A DNA stretch of 64,000 nucleotides, from NCBI GenBank assembly GCA_900315735.1, contig ONAD01000007.1, forward strand, positions 1-64,000, written 5' to 3'. The position numbers were made by a program, and so were the translations under genes. The DNA is from an uncultured Lachnospiraceae bacterium. Its GTDB lineage: Bacteria; Bacillota; Clostridia; Lachnospirales; Lachnospiraceae. The notes below the pieces were generated by a model, which did no database searches, was not told the origin of the DNA, and worked only from the letters and a program-made list of their open reading frames with translations. Shown here one piece after another: positions 1 through 7,418 of the stretch. The first letter of the stretch is position 1. Every line of letters starts with the position of its first letter.

Positions 1-105
1 AACGTCATGGCGAAGCCCCCTTCGCTCTTTTGTCATGTCATTTTTTATTTCCAGTTTATTATACACTATTTCTGACGATTTGAGAAATTTCCTATAGAGG
101 AACAA

Positions 106-178
106 AGAATGTGCCTTGGCACATTCTCGCGGAGCGTTTCTTACTTTACAGGAAAGCAATTTCCTGTAAAGCAAGAAA
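106..178. repeat. Two adjacent strong stem-loops downstream of the antiporter gene
   Basis: Positions 106-127 form a perfect 10-bp stem (AGAATGTGCC / GGCACATTCT) with a 2-nt loop. Positions 137-178 form a second stem of 18 pairs with one internal mismatch, closed by a GCAA (GNRA-type) tetraloop at 156-159. They lie beyond the probable terminator of the antiporter gene. Nothing coding is seen in 1-255. Function unknown; they could protect an mRNA 3' end or be a repeat family. Confidence 0.55.
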
Positions 179-233
179 ATCCTGCGGACTCAAATGCAAC
201 GAATTCACATTCATTCTCGGTCTGCAGGATTTT
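176..233 (-). terminator. Probable terminator of the antiporter gene
   Basis: On the minus strand a 10-bp stem (AAAATCCTGC / GCAGGATTTT) with a long loop of about 38 nt follows the antiporter stop codon by about 22 nt and ends in a short T run. The long loop is atypical for an intrinsic terminator, so the assignment is moderate. Confidence 0.45.
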
Positions 234-255
234 ATTTTACTGCTCTATCTGATTG

Positions 256-1452
256 TTATGCTGCCGGCTGTTCAGGCTGTTTATCACGCATTACCAGCTT
301 CAGCAGAATCGGGGTAATCAATGTTGTTACAATTACTACCAGTACAATTGGTGCGAAGAACTTATCATCTAACATACCACACTGATATCCCTTCTGGGCA
401 ACGATTAATGCAACCTCACCACGGGAAATCATTCCGACACCAATCTGTAATGCTTCTTTATTACTATAGCGGCAGAACTTTGCACCCAGTCCGCATCCAA
501 CGACCTTGGTCAGTAATGCAATAATTAAAAGAATGATGGTAAATCCTACCATAGAACCTGTCATTCCGTCTAAGGATGTCTTAATACCGATACTTGCAAA
601 GAATACCGGTGAGAAGAATAAATAAGACGGGAAGTTGATTCTGTCTTTTACATATTCACCATTCTTCATGCTGCAAAGCATCAGTCCTGCGAAATATGCG
701 CCTGTAATATCTGCAATGCCAAAGAACTCTTCGGATATATAGGATAATAAGAAGCAGAATGCCAGTGCAAATACGGTAACACGTCTCTTCTGACCTTCGT
801 TTTCAATCAACGGTTTACATTTTGATACCAGGAAGAATAAAATTCCGATTACAATAAAGTAAAGAACAATCTTAATCATAACAGTAACCGGATTTACGCT
901 GGTATCCTTTAAGCTTGTTACAATGGTAAGTACGATAATTCCAAGAATATCATCAATTACCGCTGCGCCAAGGATGGTTGTTCCAACTCTTCCTTTTAAG
1001 CGTCCCAGCTCACGCAAAGTCTCTACCGTAATACTTACAGATGTTGCCGTCAGCACAACGCCGATGAAAATGGATTTTAATACTTCCTGATAATCGGAGA
1101 AATCGGTATGGAAGTATAATGCATATCCTAAAAATCCGCCAATCAAAGGAACAATAACTCCGATTAATGCAACGATAAAGGATGCTAATGCATTTGCTTT
1201 GATTTCTTTCAAATCGGTTTCCAGTCCTGCGGAAAACATCAGGAAGATAACTCCGATTTCTGCGGTAATCTCAAGATATACGCCGTTAGTTCCATCCAGA
1301 GTGATAAGTTTCAATACAGATGGTCCTAAAATAATTCCGGCTGCCAGTGCTCCTACTACTGCCGGCATATGTACTTTTCGGGAGAAAAGTCCTAACACTT
1401 TTGTTGAAATTAAAATGATTGCTAAAAAAAGCAGAAATTCATAAGATTCCAT
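256..1452 (-). CDS. Cation:proton antiporter, CPA2 (KefB/NapA-like) membrane domain
   Basis: This 398-aa protein is hydrophobic almost throughout, with about a dozen membrane segments. The CPA2 hallmarks are visible: LMFSAGLETD at about residues 71-80, TATSVSITVETL at about 135-146 and the ion-binding Asp pair in AAVIDDILG (D167/D168). It should exchange Na+ or K+ for protons across the cytoplasmic membrane and so help pH and ion homeostasis. It lacks the C-terminal TrkA-N domain of full Kef channels, so the length matches transport-only members. The ATG at 1452 has a strong ribosome site (AGGAAAGAGG) 8 nt upstream. It appears monocistronic. The transported cation cannot be read from sequence. 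Confidence 0.85.
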   Translation of the reverse strand: MESYEFLLFLAIILISTKVLGLFSRKVHMPAVVGALAAGIILGPSVLKLITLDGTNGVYLEITAEIGVIFLMFSAGLETDLKEIKANALASFIVALIGVIVPLIGGFLGYALYFHTDFSDYQEVLKSIFIGVVLTATSVSITVETLRELGRLKGRVGTTILGAAVIDDILGIIVLTIVTSLKDTSVNPVTVMIKIVLYFIVIGILFFLVSKCKPLIENEGQKRRVTVFALAFCFLLSYISEEFFGIADITGAYFAGLMLCSMKNGEYVKDRINFPSYLFFSPVFFASIGIKTSLDGMTGSMVGFTIILLIIALLTKVVGCGLGAKFCRYSNKEALQIGVGMISRGEVALIVAQKGYQCGMLDDKFFAPIVLVVIVTTLITPILLKLVMRDKQPEQPAA

Positions 1453-1640
1453 AATATGACCTCTTTCCTTTTCTTCTCTTGTTTTTCTTTTTTACATTCT
1501 CCTAAACCCGGAACTATGTTACCTCTTTTTTGGGGTAATAGCAATACATTTTTTCTTTTTTTGTTACTTAATATTTATATGTTTTTAAGGATTTTTTGTT
1601 ACTTTTTCAAAATGAAAAATTGGTTATTCTTTCTGGCATG

Positions 1641-1668
1641 AAAAAACAGCCCTTTCGGACTGTTTTTT
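1641..1668. terminator. Bidirectional-looking hairpin terminator in the antiporter/murI gap
   Basis: AAAAAACAG and CTGTTTTTT flank a short CCC/GG stem extension, giving a symmetrical stem with A/T runs on both sides. It lies about 200 nt past the murI stop and about 190 nt upstream of the antiporter start. The rest of 1453-1864 is AT-rich; I see no gene there, and it probably holds the antiporter promoter. Confidence 0.6.
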
Positions 1669-1864
1669 CGAGGAGTTTAGTTATGAAAATGTTTCATCTA
1701 TTAAAAGGAAATTATTGCCAGTTTTTCTCAAACAAGAGGAACTATGTTTTTTGTTTCCCTTCATTTGATAGATTTATTATATCCATGAAATGTGTCCAAA
1801 GTGTGTCAACTTTCGAAAAGGATTCTAAAAAAATCTAAAGATTTATTCCCATTTACTTTATACT

Positions 1865-2641
1865 TTATTTAGAATTCAGTAATGTTTCGCACAGTTTCAG
1901 CTTTTCCGGTGTTGCTGCACTGTTTTCAAATATTACGCTGCCTTTTCTGTCTCCGGTATACAATAATTCCTTTTCCATAAGCCGCCGTTTAGTCTCCCGT
2001 GCCACACCGGCTCCTCCGTCAAAAAATTCCACTGTATTTCCCATCACTTCTGCGATTGCTTCTTTTACAAAAGGATAATGGGTACACCCTAAAACTACCG
2101 CATCCACTGCGCCATCACAATATGGCTTCAACAGCTGATGTAAAAATTCTTTCAGTTCTGCACTGTTTAATTCTCCACGCTCAACGAATTCCACAATTCC
2201 AGGACATGCCAGTGGATAAATCTCGGCATCATTTTCATATCGTGCCATAAGCCGGTGAAATTTTTCTTCCCGGATTGTCATCGGCGTTGCCATAACAAGT
2301 ACATTCGGATGTTCCTTAAACTGTACCGCCGGTTTCAGTGCCGGTTCGATTCCAACCACCGGTACATCCGGGTATTCTTTCCGCAAAATTGAGACATCCG
2401 CACTGGTTGCCGTATTGCAGGCAATCACTACAGCCTTGGCTCCTTCTGACAAAAGATGTCTCACATGGCATTCCGTCAGTTCCCGCACTTCTTCTAAGCT
2501 CTTTCCACCATAGGGTGCATTTTTAGAATCTCCGAAAAATATATAATTTTCATTAGGCATCAGGCGTACCAGTTCCCGTAATACGCTAATTCCACCTACG
2601 CCTGAATCAAATACTGCAATTGGTCTCTCGGTCTGTTTCAT
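1865..2641 (-). CDS. murI: Glutamate racemase
   Basis: The 258-aa protein interconverts L- and D-glutamate, supplying D-Glu for peptidoglycan. The racemase family motifs are intact: FDSGVGGISV near the N-terminus, the catalytic Cys in VVIACNTATS (C75) and the second catalytic Cys in VVLGCTHYPF (C186). The length matches the family. The ATG at 2641 is chosen, not the longer upstream reading, because GGGGGAT lies 6 nt before it and homology begins there; the longer reading would run through the terminator of the upstream gene. That strong terminator lies only 44 nt upstream, so murI probably has its own short-leader promoter or relies on readthrough. Confidence 0.93.
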   Translation of the reverse strand: MKQTERPIAVFDSGVGGISVLRELVRLMPNENYIFFGDSKNAPYGGKSLEEVRELTECHVRHLLSEGAKAVVIACNTATSADVSILRKEYPDVPVVGIEPALKPAVQFKEHPNVLVMATPMTIREEKFHRLMARYENDAEIYPLACPGIVEFVERGELNSAELKEFLHQLLKPYCDGAVDAVVLGCTHYPFVKEAIAEVMGNTVEFFDGGAGVARETKRRLMEKELLYTGDRKGSVIFENSAATPEKLKLCETLLNSK

Positions 2642-2684
2642 GACATCCCCCTGTTTTCTCATACAATAGGTTCTCTTCTTTCGC

Positions 2685-2720
2685 AAAAAACTGCTGAAAA
2701 CAGATTCCTGTTTCCAGCAG
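2685..2720 (-). terminator. Intrinsic terminator after the Cys-rich mini-protein gene
   Basis: A minus-strand stem CTGCTGGAAACAG / CTGTTTTCAGCAG, with a 4-nt loop and one mismatch, is followed by six Ts. It starts 7 nt after the stop of the upstream small gene and separates it from murI. Confidence 0.85.
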
Positions 2721-2726
2721 CAATTC

Positions 2727-2951
2727 TTATTTTCCCCTTGGGCAGCTACGCACTCTCTTAATATTACAGTCCTGTACATCACATGGTGCACAATCCACCA
2801 GTCCTTTTAAGAAACAGAACGCCTGCTGGCTCTCCTTCTTAGCAGTACCTTCTTCCCTCTGGCACTTGGACACATGCTTTACATTGCAGTCCTGAATCTG
2901 TCCTGAGCTGCAATCCACAAGCCCTTTCAGGTAACAGAATTTGTTCTCCAT
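2727..2951 (-). CDS. Small Cys-rich protein built from two tandem 30-residue repeats
   Basis: This 74-aa soluble protein contains an internal duplication: FCYLKGLVDC...QDCNVKHVSKC (about residues 5-30) and FCFLKGLVDC...QDCNIKRVRSC (about 45-70). Each unit has four conserved Cys in the order FC-x7-C-x6-C-x6-C, which suggests a metal- or cluster-binding mini-domain; unit 2 has an extra Cys (APC). The ATG at 2951 is preceded by GGGGAAAG. A strong terminator follows, so it is a deliberate stand-alone transcript. No signal peptide is seen. I do not recognise the family; a zinc-binding or redox role is inference only. Confidence 0.75.
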   Translation of the reverse strand: MENKFCYLKGLVDCSSGQIQDCNVKHVSKCQREEGTAKKESQQAFCFLKGLVDCAPCDVQDCNIKRVRSCPRGK

Positions 2952-3133
2952 TCTTTCCCCTATCTACTCCTCATCACCCCAACATTATGTTTCTTATGTC
3001 ATCTTTATTCTATCATCTTGGGATGGAATGTGCAAGCCATAACAGACCTGTGTTTTAAATATCCCTTTCATTTCTTGCAAAGAGACCCTTCTTGTGCTAC
3101 CTTTGATATAGAATTTTGAAAGCAGGTGCTATT

Positions 3134-3418
3134 ATGATAGAACGTAAAGATTTATTTTCCATTCCTTTTTATAATAAAACACAGTATACCGGCAGTCATC
3201 TTGGCATGCGCTACCGCATCGAGAAACATGTAGAAGATGACTCCACCACACTGCTTGCTACCTGGTGGCCGGGTCCTTATTGCTTCACTGCTACGCCGGA
3301 TGAGCAAAAAAAGACCAACACCTTCGAATATTCCGACGAAGGCATTGGTCAGGCATGCGACTGGCTCAATCAGGTCTACGAAGAAAATGCAGACCTCTTT
3401 AAAACCGTTCATATTTAA
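3134..3418 (+). CDS. Conserved hypothetical small protein
   Basis: The 94-aa protein has no signal peptide or membrane segment. It carries an aromatic stretch (ATWWPGPYCF, about residues 43-52) and an acidic C-terminal helix. The start is taken as ATG 3134 because AGCAGGTG is positioned 7 nt upstream; an in-frame TTG at 3116 has no ribosome site. It stands alone on the plus strand and converges on the small gene ending at 3422. I do not recognise its function. Confidence 0.65.
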   Translation: MIERKDLFSIPFYNKTQYTGSHLGMRYRIEKHVEDDSTTLLATWWPGPYCFTATPDEQKKTNTFEYSDEGIGQACDWLNQVYEENADLFKTVHI

Positions 3419-3421
3419 GCT

Positions 3422-3604
3422 TTACATCTGATGGCGTACAATCTTGTACTCATCATATAACTGATAATACGGGCAGGAATTGGTGTTGCCGGTAAGAAAT
3501 CTTACCATGTCGTCTTCATCCAGATCCATATCACAGACATAATATTCGTAATCTTCATCATAAACAAAATTTACACAGGTATCACAATTTCCCTGCTCTG
3601 CCAT
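3422..3604 (-). CDS. Small acidic Cys protein (DUF6472-like)
   Basis: This 60-aa acidic protein has four Cys in the order CDTC...C...C (GNCDTCVNFVYD, YYVCDMDL, SCPYYQ). The pattern suggests one small zinc-binding site. It resembles a short family common in Lachnospiraceae that I recall as DUF6472; this name is from memory. The ATG at 3604 is used because AGGAGAAG sits 7 nt upstream. The gene follows the membrane protein gene by 13 nt and is presumably co-transcribed. Function unknown. Confidence 0.75.
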   Translation of the reverse strand: MAEQGNCDTCVNFVYDEDYEYYVCDMDLDEDDMVRFLTGNTNSCPYYQLYDEYKIVRHQM

Positions 3605-3617
3605 AAAATCACTTCTC

Positions 3618-4121
3618 CTATCTGATGACTTTCTTTGCATTTCGATTGCAAATCATATCCAGCATATTTTCATCCGGCTCAAAGATAATATCTCCAAGTC
3701 CGCTGCCGTTCTTATATATCACTTCATAAGTCTTAGCTCCCGGCTGTTTTGAAGAACAATCTTTTACGCTCACCTGATTGTTGTTATGATAATTATACAT
3801 TTCATGAGCAGTTGACGGTGCAATCAGCACAACCTCTTCCATCTCAATCTTCGCAACGTTTTTTCTCTTTCTCTTTGCTTTGATGCGTGCAATAGTAAGT
3901 CTTCCTTCAATATAGGTATATTCCCATTCAACCTGTGATGCAATTTTAAGAAGATACCAGAAAACTGCAAAGATAATTGCAGGAACCAGTAAAATTCCAG
4001 GATATACAATAATAGAAACCAGTACACAGAAAATTGCCAACGCAATACAAAGATACCTTAAGATTACATTTACAACAGACACCTTCTTATCTACCAGAAC
4101 TGTGTTTTCAAAAATACTCAT
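3618..4121 (-). CDS. Membrane protein with two N-terminal helices (DUF6106-like)
   Basis: The 167-aa protein has two closely spaced transmembrane helices at about residues 20-58, then a basic stretch (IKAKRKRKNVAK) and a cytosolic beta-rich C-terminal domain containing IKNGSG-like and FEPDENML motifs. It resembles a Lachnospiraceae family I recall as DUF6106. The ATG at 4121 is preceded by GAGAGG. It is the first gene of a two-gene unit with the small Cys protein downstream, so the two may act together, for example as a membrane sensor and partner; this is inference. Confidence 0.75.
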   Translation of the reverse strand: MSIFENTVLVDKKVSVVNVILRYLCIALAIFCVLVSIIVYPGILLVPAIIFAVFWYLLKIASQVEWEYTYIEGRLTIARIKAKRKRKNVAKIEMEEVVLIAPSTAHEMYNYHNNNQVSVKDCSSKQPGAKTYEVIYKNGSGLGDIIFEPDENMLDMICNRNAKKVIR

Positions 4122-4198
4122 ACTTCAAACCTCTCAATTTTTCTTTTTGCACCTGCTTCTCATGCAGATTCTTTTTCATTATATCTCTTTTTCTGCGA

Positions 4199-5587
4199 TT
4201 AATCCAGTAGATTATGTTTATTTGCATATGCTGATTTTCTAATGTCTGAAATACATCTAACAAGCTTATTTAACAGGTCTTCCTCCGATTCAGTTTGTGG
4301 TTTCCATGTTAAAAAAACAAACTTATCTTCATTTTCTCTTGCGTATTGTTCTTTCAATCTTGTTTTCTCTTGATATTCCTCATTTCCCATCATGCCAAAA
4401 ACTTCAACAATGCCAACTTTTTTACATCCTTTAACTGTTATGATTCCATCTTCTAACCATTCAGCATCACCATATGCATTTTTAGTAAATGAATATGGTT
4501 TGTAAAATTTAACTTCTTGGTATAGTTTTCCATTCATAATATAATCCATAATTACATCAAAACACTTTACTTCATATGAACTTTCACAAAAAATGCCATA
4601 TTTATTAACAAGCAACAACGTGAACCTATCTATTTCTCCCTCTTTTCGTATATTATCGTTTTTATCTTTATACGTTTTTCCATTTTCATATTGATATCCG
4701 GCTCCAATGATAATATCATTCTCAAAATCAAGGATTCTATTATTATAAGTGCTTTCATATTGATGTATAGCAATTCTTAACGCATCATATGTTATTTTAA
4801 CATAGTAACCATTAATTTTTACTGAAAAATAACTCCTTATATTATTTTTTTCATTGTTAATCTTTATATTTACTAGTTTTTGATATGATATATTTGTATA
4901 TTCTTCATAATTAGATTTTTTTTCATTAATAGAATAAGATACAATTTTAATACTTGTTAGTCTATTATAAAAAAATTGAACTCCATTTTTATCCAATGAA
5001 TATCCTGCAACAGTTCCTCCTCTATTGGAAATCCTTATATCCTTTGCTTGTCCATAGACCTCTTTGCTAAACTCTTTTTCCAATTTTAACTGTATCTTCG
5101 TTTCATCTGCATCGTCTTCTTTCAAAGCAAATCTACATGCTTGGCGATACGAAACTTCTAAGTTAATCTTCTTTACTAAAGCAGACAATCTCATCTTTTG
5201 TTGTTCTGTATGTACAGTATCTCTTCTTTTTTTATGTTCTCCTCCTGCTTCTGCTGCTCCTCTTTTGGGTCTATCAAATAAATTTTCATAAACTCTTGCA
5301 ACTAATTTTCCATCTTCGTCCTGCTGCAACGGATTAGCATATGCTATTCTTTTTTGATAGTCCTCATTTTTCCTACAGGTCTCATCATGTTGTCTAGTAA
5401 ATTCTGAATGACATGGTATTAGTCTTAAATTTGTCGAAAAATGATATTTCAATTGTTTCTTAGGATAACAACATTTACATATATAAATTGTCCCCTTCTT
5501 ATATGAAGATTCCTTCTGAGTCTTACTCAACGTATATGGATTTAATTCCTCTCCAGTTTCATTATCAATCATTATAAAATTTCCCAT
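4199..5587 (-). CDS. Zinc-finger / nuclease-like protein, partner of the HEPN protein
   Basis: The 462-aa protein has an N-terminal Cys/His cluster (C37, C39, C40, H49, C59, H60, H67, C71) that looks like one or two zinc sites, similar in spirit to the finger of CoiA-like nucleases. Near the C-terminus, GDAEWLEDG (about D374) and VGIVEVFGMMG (about E395) resemble the acidic positions of a degenerate PD-(D/E)XK nuclease fold; the expected Lys is replaced by Phe. The start is ATG 5587 with AAAGGGTG upstream, not the GTG 42 nt earlier. It follows the HEPN gene by 74 nt on the same strand. Base composition is markedly AT-rich against its neighbours, suggesting transfer. Function unproven. Confidence 0.6.
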   Translation of the reverse strand: MGNFIMIDNETGEELNPYTLSKTQKESSYKKGTIYICKCCYPKKQLKYHFSTNLRLIPCHSEFTRQHDETCRKNEDYQKRIAYANPLQQDEDGKLVARVYENLFDRPKRGAAEAGGEHKKRRDTVHTEQQKMRLSALVKKINLEVSYRQACRFALKEDDADETKIQLKLEKEFSKEVYGQAKDIRISNRGGTVAGYSLDKNGVQFFYNRLTSIKIVSYSINEKKSNYEEYTNISYQKLVNIKINNEKNNIRSYFSVKINGYYVKITYDALRIAIHQYESTYNNRILDFENDIIIGAGYQYENGKTYKDKNDNIRKEGEIDRFTLLLVNKYGIFCESSYEVKCFDVIMDYIMNGKLYQEVKFYKPYSFTKNAYGDAEWLEDGIITVKGCKKVGIVEVFGMMGNEEYQEKTRLKEQYARENEDKFVFLTWKPQTESEEDLLNKLVRCISDIRKSAYANKHNLLD

Positions 5588-5661
5588 TATTATACACCCT
5601 TTCTTTATAACTATATTTGTTTTTGTCACTCATCAGTTCTTAATACCCAACTATGTAGTCA

Positions 5662-6714
5662 TCAAGAAATAGTTGCATCTTCTCCAAACTTTTCCTTCAT
5701 TTCTTCATAGCTCATCTGTAATTCTATTTTTCCTTTATACTTTTTATTTTCTTCATTTATCCTACAATATTTAACAAACATAGGTTTACATACTTTACAC
5801 GCCTTATAATCTATTGCATATTCACATGAATTTTCACATGGAACTAAAATCTGCTCCGCCTTGTCTTTTAAATTATTTATGCTCCATGGTTCTATATCTT
5901 CTGCCACCTTACCACACTTCATATTACACTCAACTGTAACCATCATAATATTTTCAATCAAGAAATTTTCTAATTTACTTACATACAACTCCGCAAACTT
6001 CAAATATTTCTTTATGTCATCCAATACATATACAATATTTTCATATGGATGTTTTGGAAATACATTTCCCATATCCGCTTGTATTTTTCCATTATTATTC
6101 CTATGAAAAAGATATGAAGATGTCCCATCCAACGAATGCGTAAATTGATTCCTTAACTTTGTCCTAACTTCTTGATGGTCTGCACAGTTTAAATACTTTC
6201 TTATTTTTTTCACTTCAGAATTACCAAGTTTTCTTCTAACAGTAGCATCATTAAAAAAAGAAAATATACTTATTTCCCTATCCTTATCATATCCACACTT
6301 AAAAAACTCATTTATAAACTGCCGAAGTAAGTCCCATAATACAATATCTCTATACACAGCATCCTCCAAATAATAAGCATACATCTGAGAATTTTCCGTT
6401 TCTTCCAATGGCGAATTCATTTTAACTGCATATGCATAAGACTTGGATATTGCATAGATAAAATTATTAATGACTTTGTTAATTCTAATAAGCCATTCTG
6501 TTGAATTTCTTGCTCTCATTACCTCTTCTGTAATCTGTAATTGTTCTTCTCTATATAATCGACACTCATCTAAAACTTTAATAGAATCAATACCTTTTTC
6601 AATATACTCCCTAATCTCTTTATCTGAATTAAACTGTTTCACCCAATCCCCATCCTTTAATAATAATGATATAAATAAACTGGTAACATTCCTACTGCTC
6701 TTATTTATCAACAA
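5662..6714 (-). CDS. HEPN-domain protein (Cthe_2314-like), probable ribonuclease
   Basis: The 350-aa helical protein contains the HEPN signature R-N-x3-H as RNQFTH (R188, N189, H193), with the polar residue directly after Arg as in catalytically active HEPN RNases. The region from about 70 to 250 has the size of the Cthe_2314-like HEPN family. A C-terminal Cys cluster (C263, C267, C293, C297, C306, C309, C317) probably binds metal. The start is a TTG at 6714, supported by AGGAGTGG 6-9 nt upstream; an extended -10 (TGA-TATAAT, 6740-6745) lies just before. It is the first gene of a two-gene AT-rich unit. HEPN proteins of this type are common RNase effectors in toxin and defence systems; the role here is inferred. 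Confidence 0.7.
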   Translation of the reverse strand: MLINKSSRNVTSLFISLLLKDGDWVKQFNSDKEIREYIEKGIDSIKVLDECRLYREEQLQITEEVMRARNSTEWLIRINKVINNFIYAISKSYAYAVKMNSPLEETENSQMYAYYLEDAVYRDIVLWDLLRQFINEFFKCGYDKDREISIFSFFNDATVRRKLGNSEVKKIRKYLNCADHQEVRTKLRNQFTHSLDGTSSYLFHRNNNGKIQADMGNVFPKHPYENIVYVLDDIKKYLKFAELYVSKLENFLIENIMMVTVECNMKCGKVAEDIEPWSINNLKDKAEQILVPCENSCEYAIDYKACKVCKPMFVKYCRINEENKKYKGKIELQMSYEEMKEKFGEDATIS

Positions 6715-6739
6715 CCAAAACCACTCCTAGTATAAGTTT

Positions 6740-6745
6740 ATTATA
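6740..6745 (-). promoter_or_regulatory. -10 element of the HEPN operon
   Basis: On the minus strand TATAAT is preceded by TGA, an extended -10 arrangement, 20-30 nt upstream of the ribosome site of the HEPN gene. No good -35 is seen at 17 nt, which is acceptable for an extended -10 promoter. Confidence 0.5.
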
Positions 6746-6916
6746 TCATAGAAGTTTTCTTAATGAAGTTCATTCTCGAAATTTAGATTTTATCGAAACA
6801 TGTTTTTACTGCATAGATGCCATATTGTATTCTTTCGTCTATAACCCAATTTCAACACCAAGGCTTCTAAAGGAAAAATCAGATTGACTCACATATTGCC
6901 AAAAGTGATTTATGAG

Positions 6917-6945
6917 TTGAATTTTAAACTAATACGTGATATATT
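6917..6945 (+). promoter_or_regulatory. Promoter of the antisense RNA
   Basis: TTGAAT (6917-6922), a 17-nt spacer and TATATT (6940-6945) form a sigma-A promoter pointing into the antisense RNA. The predicted start is near 6952. Confidence 0.7.
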
Positions 6946-6951
6946 AATTAT

Positions 6952-7041
6952 ACAGAAAGGGTGCCACCGATAGACGGTTGACCCGAAATTGTTTAGCTAA
7001 GAATAGCCGCTCAACTTACCAGGTCGGGGCGGCTATTTTTG
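6952..7041 (+). ncRNA. Candidate antitoxin RNA of a type I toxin-antitoxin locus
   Basis: A roughly 90-nt RNA is predicted from the promoter at 6917-6945 to the terminator at 7002-7040. It is fully complementary to the 3' part of the toxin mRNA, including the last codons and stop of the 32-aa peptide. This convergent layout is that of txpA/RatA and bsrG/SR4 type I modules. Its 5' end (GGGTGCCACC...GGTTGACCC, 6959-6984) is also near-identical to the 5' end of the toxin mRNA, because the two arms are an inverted duplication. No expression data are available. Confidence 0.65.
7002..7040 (+). terminator. Terminator of the antisense RNA, overlapping the toxin stop codon
   Basis: AATAGCCGC and GCGGCTATT form a 9-bp stem followed by a run of Ts on the plus strand. 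The same bases encode the final codons and TAG stop of the toxin on the minus strand. Confidence 0.8.
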
Positions 7042-7131
7042 TGTCTTATTATTATCCTTACCAAAGGAATACCCTAATCCAAAGCAGGTTAAGCCGAAAC
7101 TTACCACTGCGATAAAATCAACAATACTCAT
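7033..7131 (-). CDS. Small membrane peptide, probable type I toxin
   Basis: The 32-aa peptide has one transmembrane segment (IVDFIAVVSFGLTCFGLGY, about residues 3-21) and a charged tail GKDNNKTQK, the usual shape of holin-like type I toxins. The ATG at 7131 has a near-perfect ribosome site (AAAGGAGGG) 8-9 nt upstream; the longer upstream reading lacks support. The 5' leader is about 123 nt and contains CCCTCC segments that could mask the ribosome site. The promoter at 7261-7289 and the overlapping antisense RNA complete a toxin-antitoxin layout. Family membership is inferred from architecture, not from a search. Confidence 0.7.
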   Translation of the reverse strand: MSIVDFIAVVSFGLTCFGLGYSFGKDNNKTQK

Positions 7132-7260
7132 ATGGCTTAGCCCTCCTTTCCAAGAAATCAATGACTTCTTTAGATTCCCTTGCGGGTTTCTATGTAATCG
7201 GAGGGTCACAGTCCCTCCGTAGAGGGTCAACCGCCTACCGTTATGGTGGCACCCAATGAA

Positions 7261-7289
7261 ATTTTATCATAGCTCCATGGTATTTTCAA
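7261..7289 (-). promoter_or_regulatory. Promoter of the toxin mRNA
   Basis: On the minus strand TTGAAA (7284-7289), a 17-nt spacer and TAAAAT (7261-7266) predict a start at about 7254, exactly the first G of the inverted-repeat arm. Confidence 0.75.
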
Positions 7290-7418
7290 TGCAATATCAC
7301 TCTAAATGGTTTATTTAATAATTATGTTTTTTCCGTGTTTTTCAGTAGATTTTTTCGAATTATTTCGTTACAATAGAGGCAAACAGTCCGGGGGCGGGGG
7401 AAGCATACGAAATCAAAC

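Larger units (their letters stand above)
6959..7254. repeat. Inverted repeat bracketing the toxin gene
   Basis: The left arm 6959-6984 and right arm 7224-7254 share GGGTGCCACC and CGGTTGACCC in inverted orientation, with a 5-nt length difference between. Because the toxin transcript is predicted to start at 7254, its 5' end could pair with its 3' end over about 24 bp, as in type I toxin mRNAs held in a translationally inert fold. The segment could alternatively be read as a small palindrome-ended mobile unit. Confidence 0.75.

Noticed and set aside
1865-2791. Long reading of murI starting at 2791
   Set aside because: It runs through the terminator and part of the upstream gene; family homology and the ribosome site both support 2641.
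3152-3412. Antisense ORF over the small plus-strand gene
   Set aside because: The plus strand has the ribosome site and the protein-like composition.
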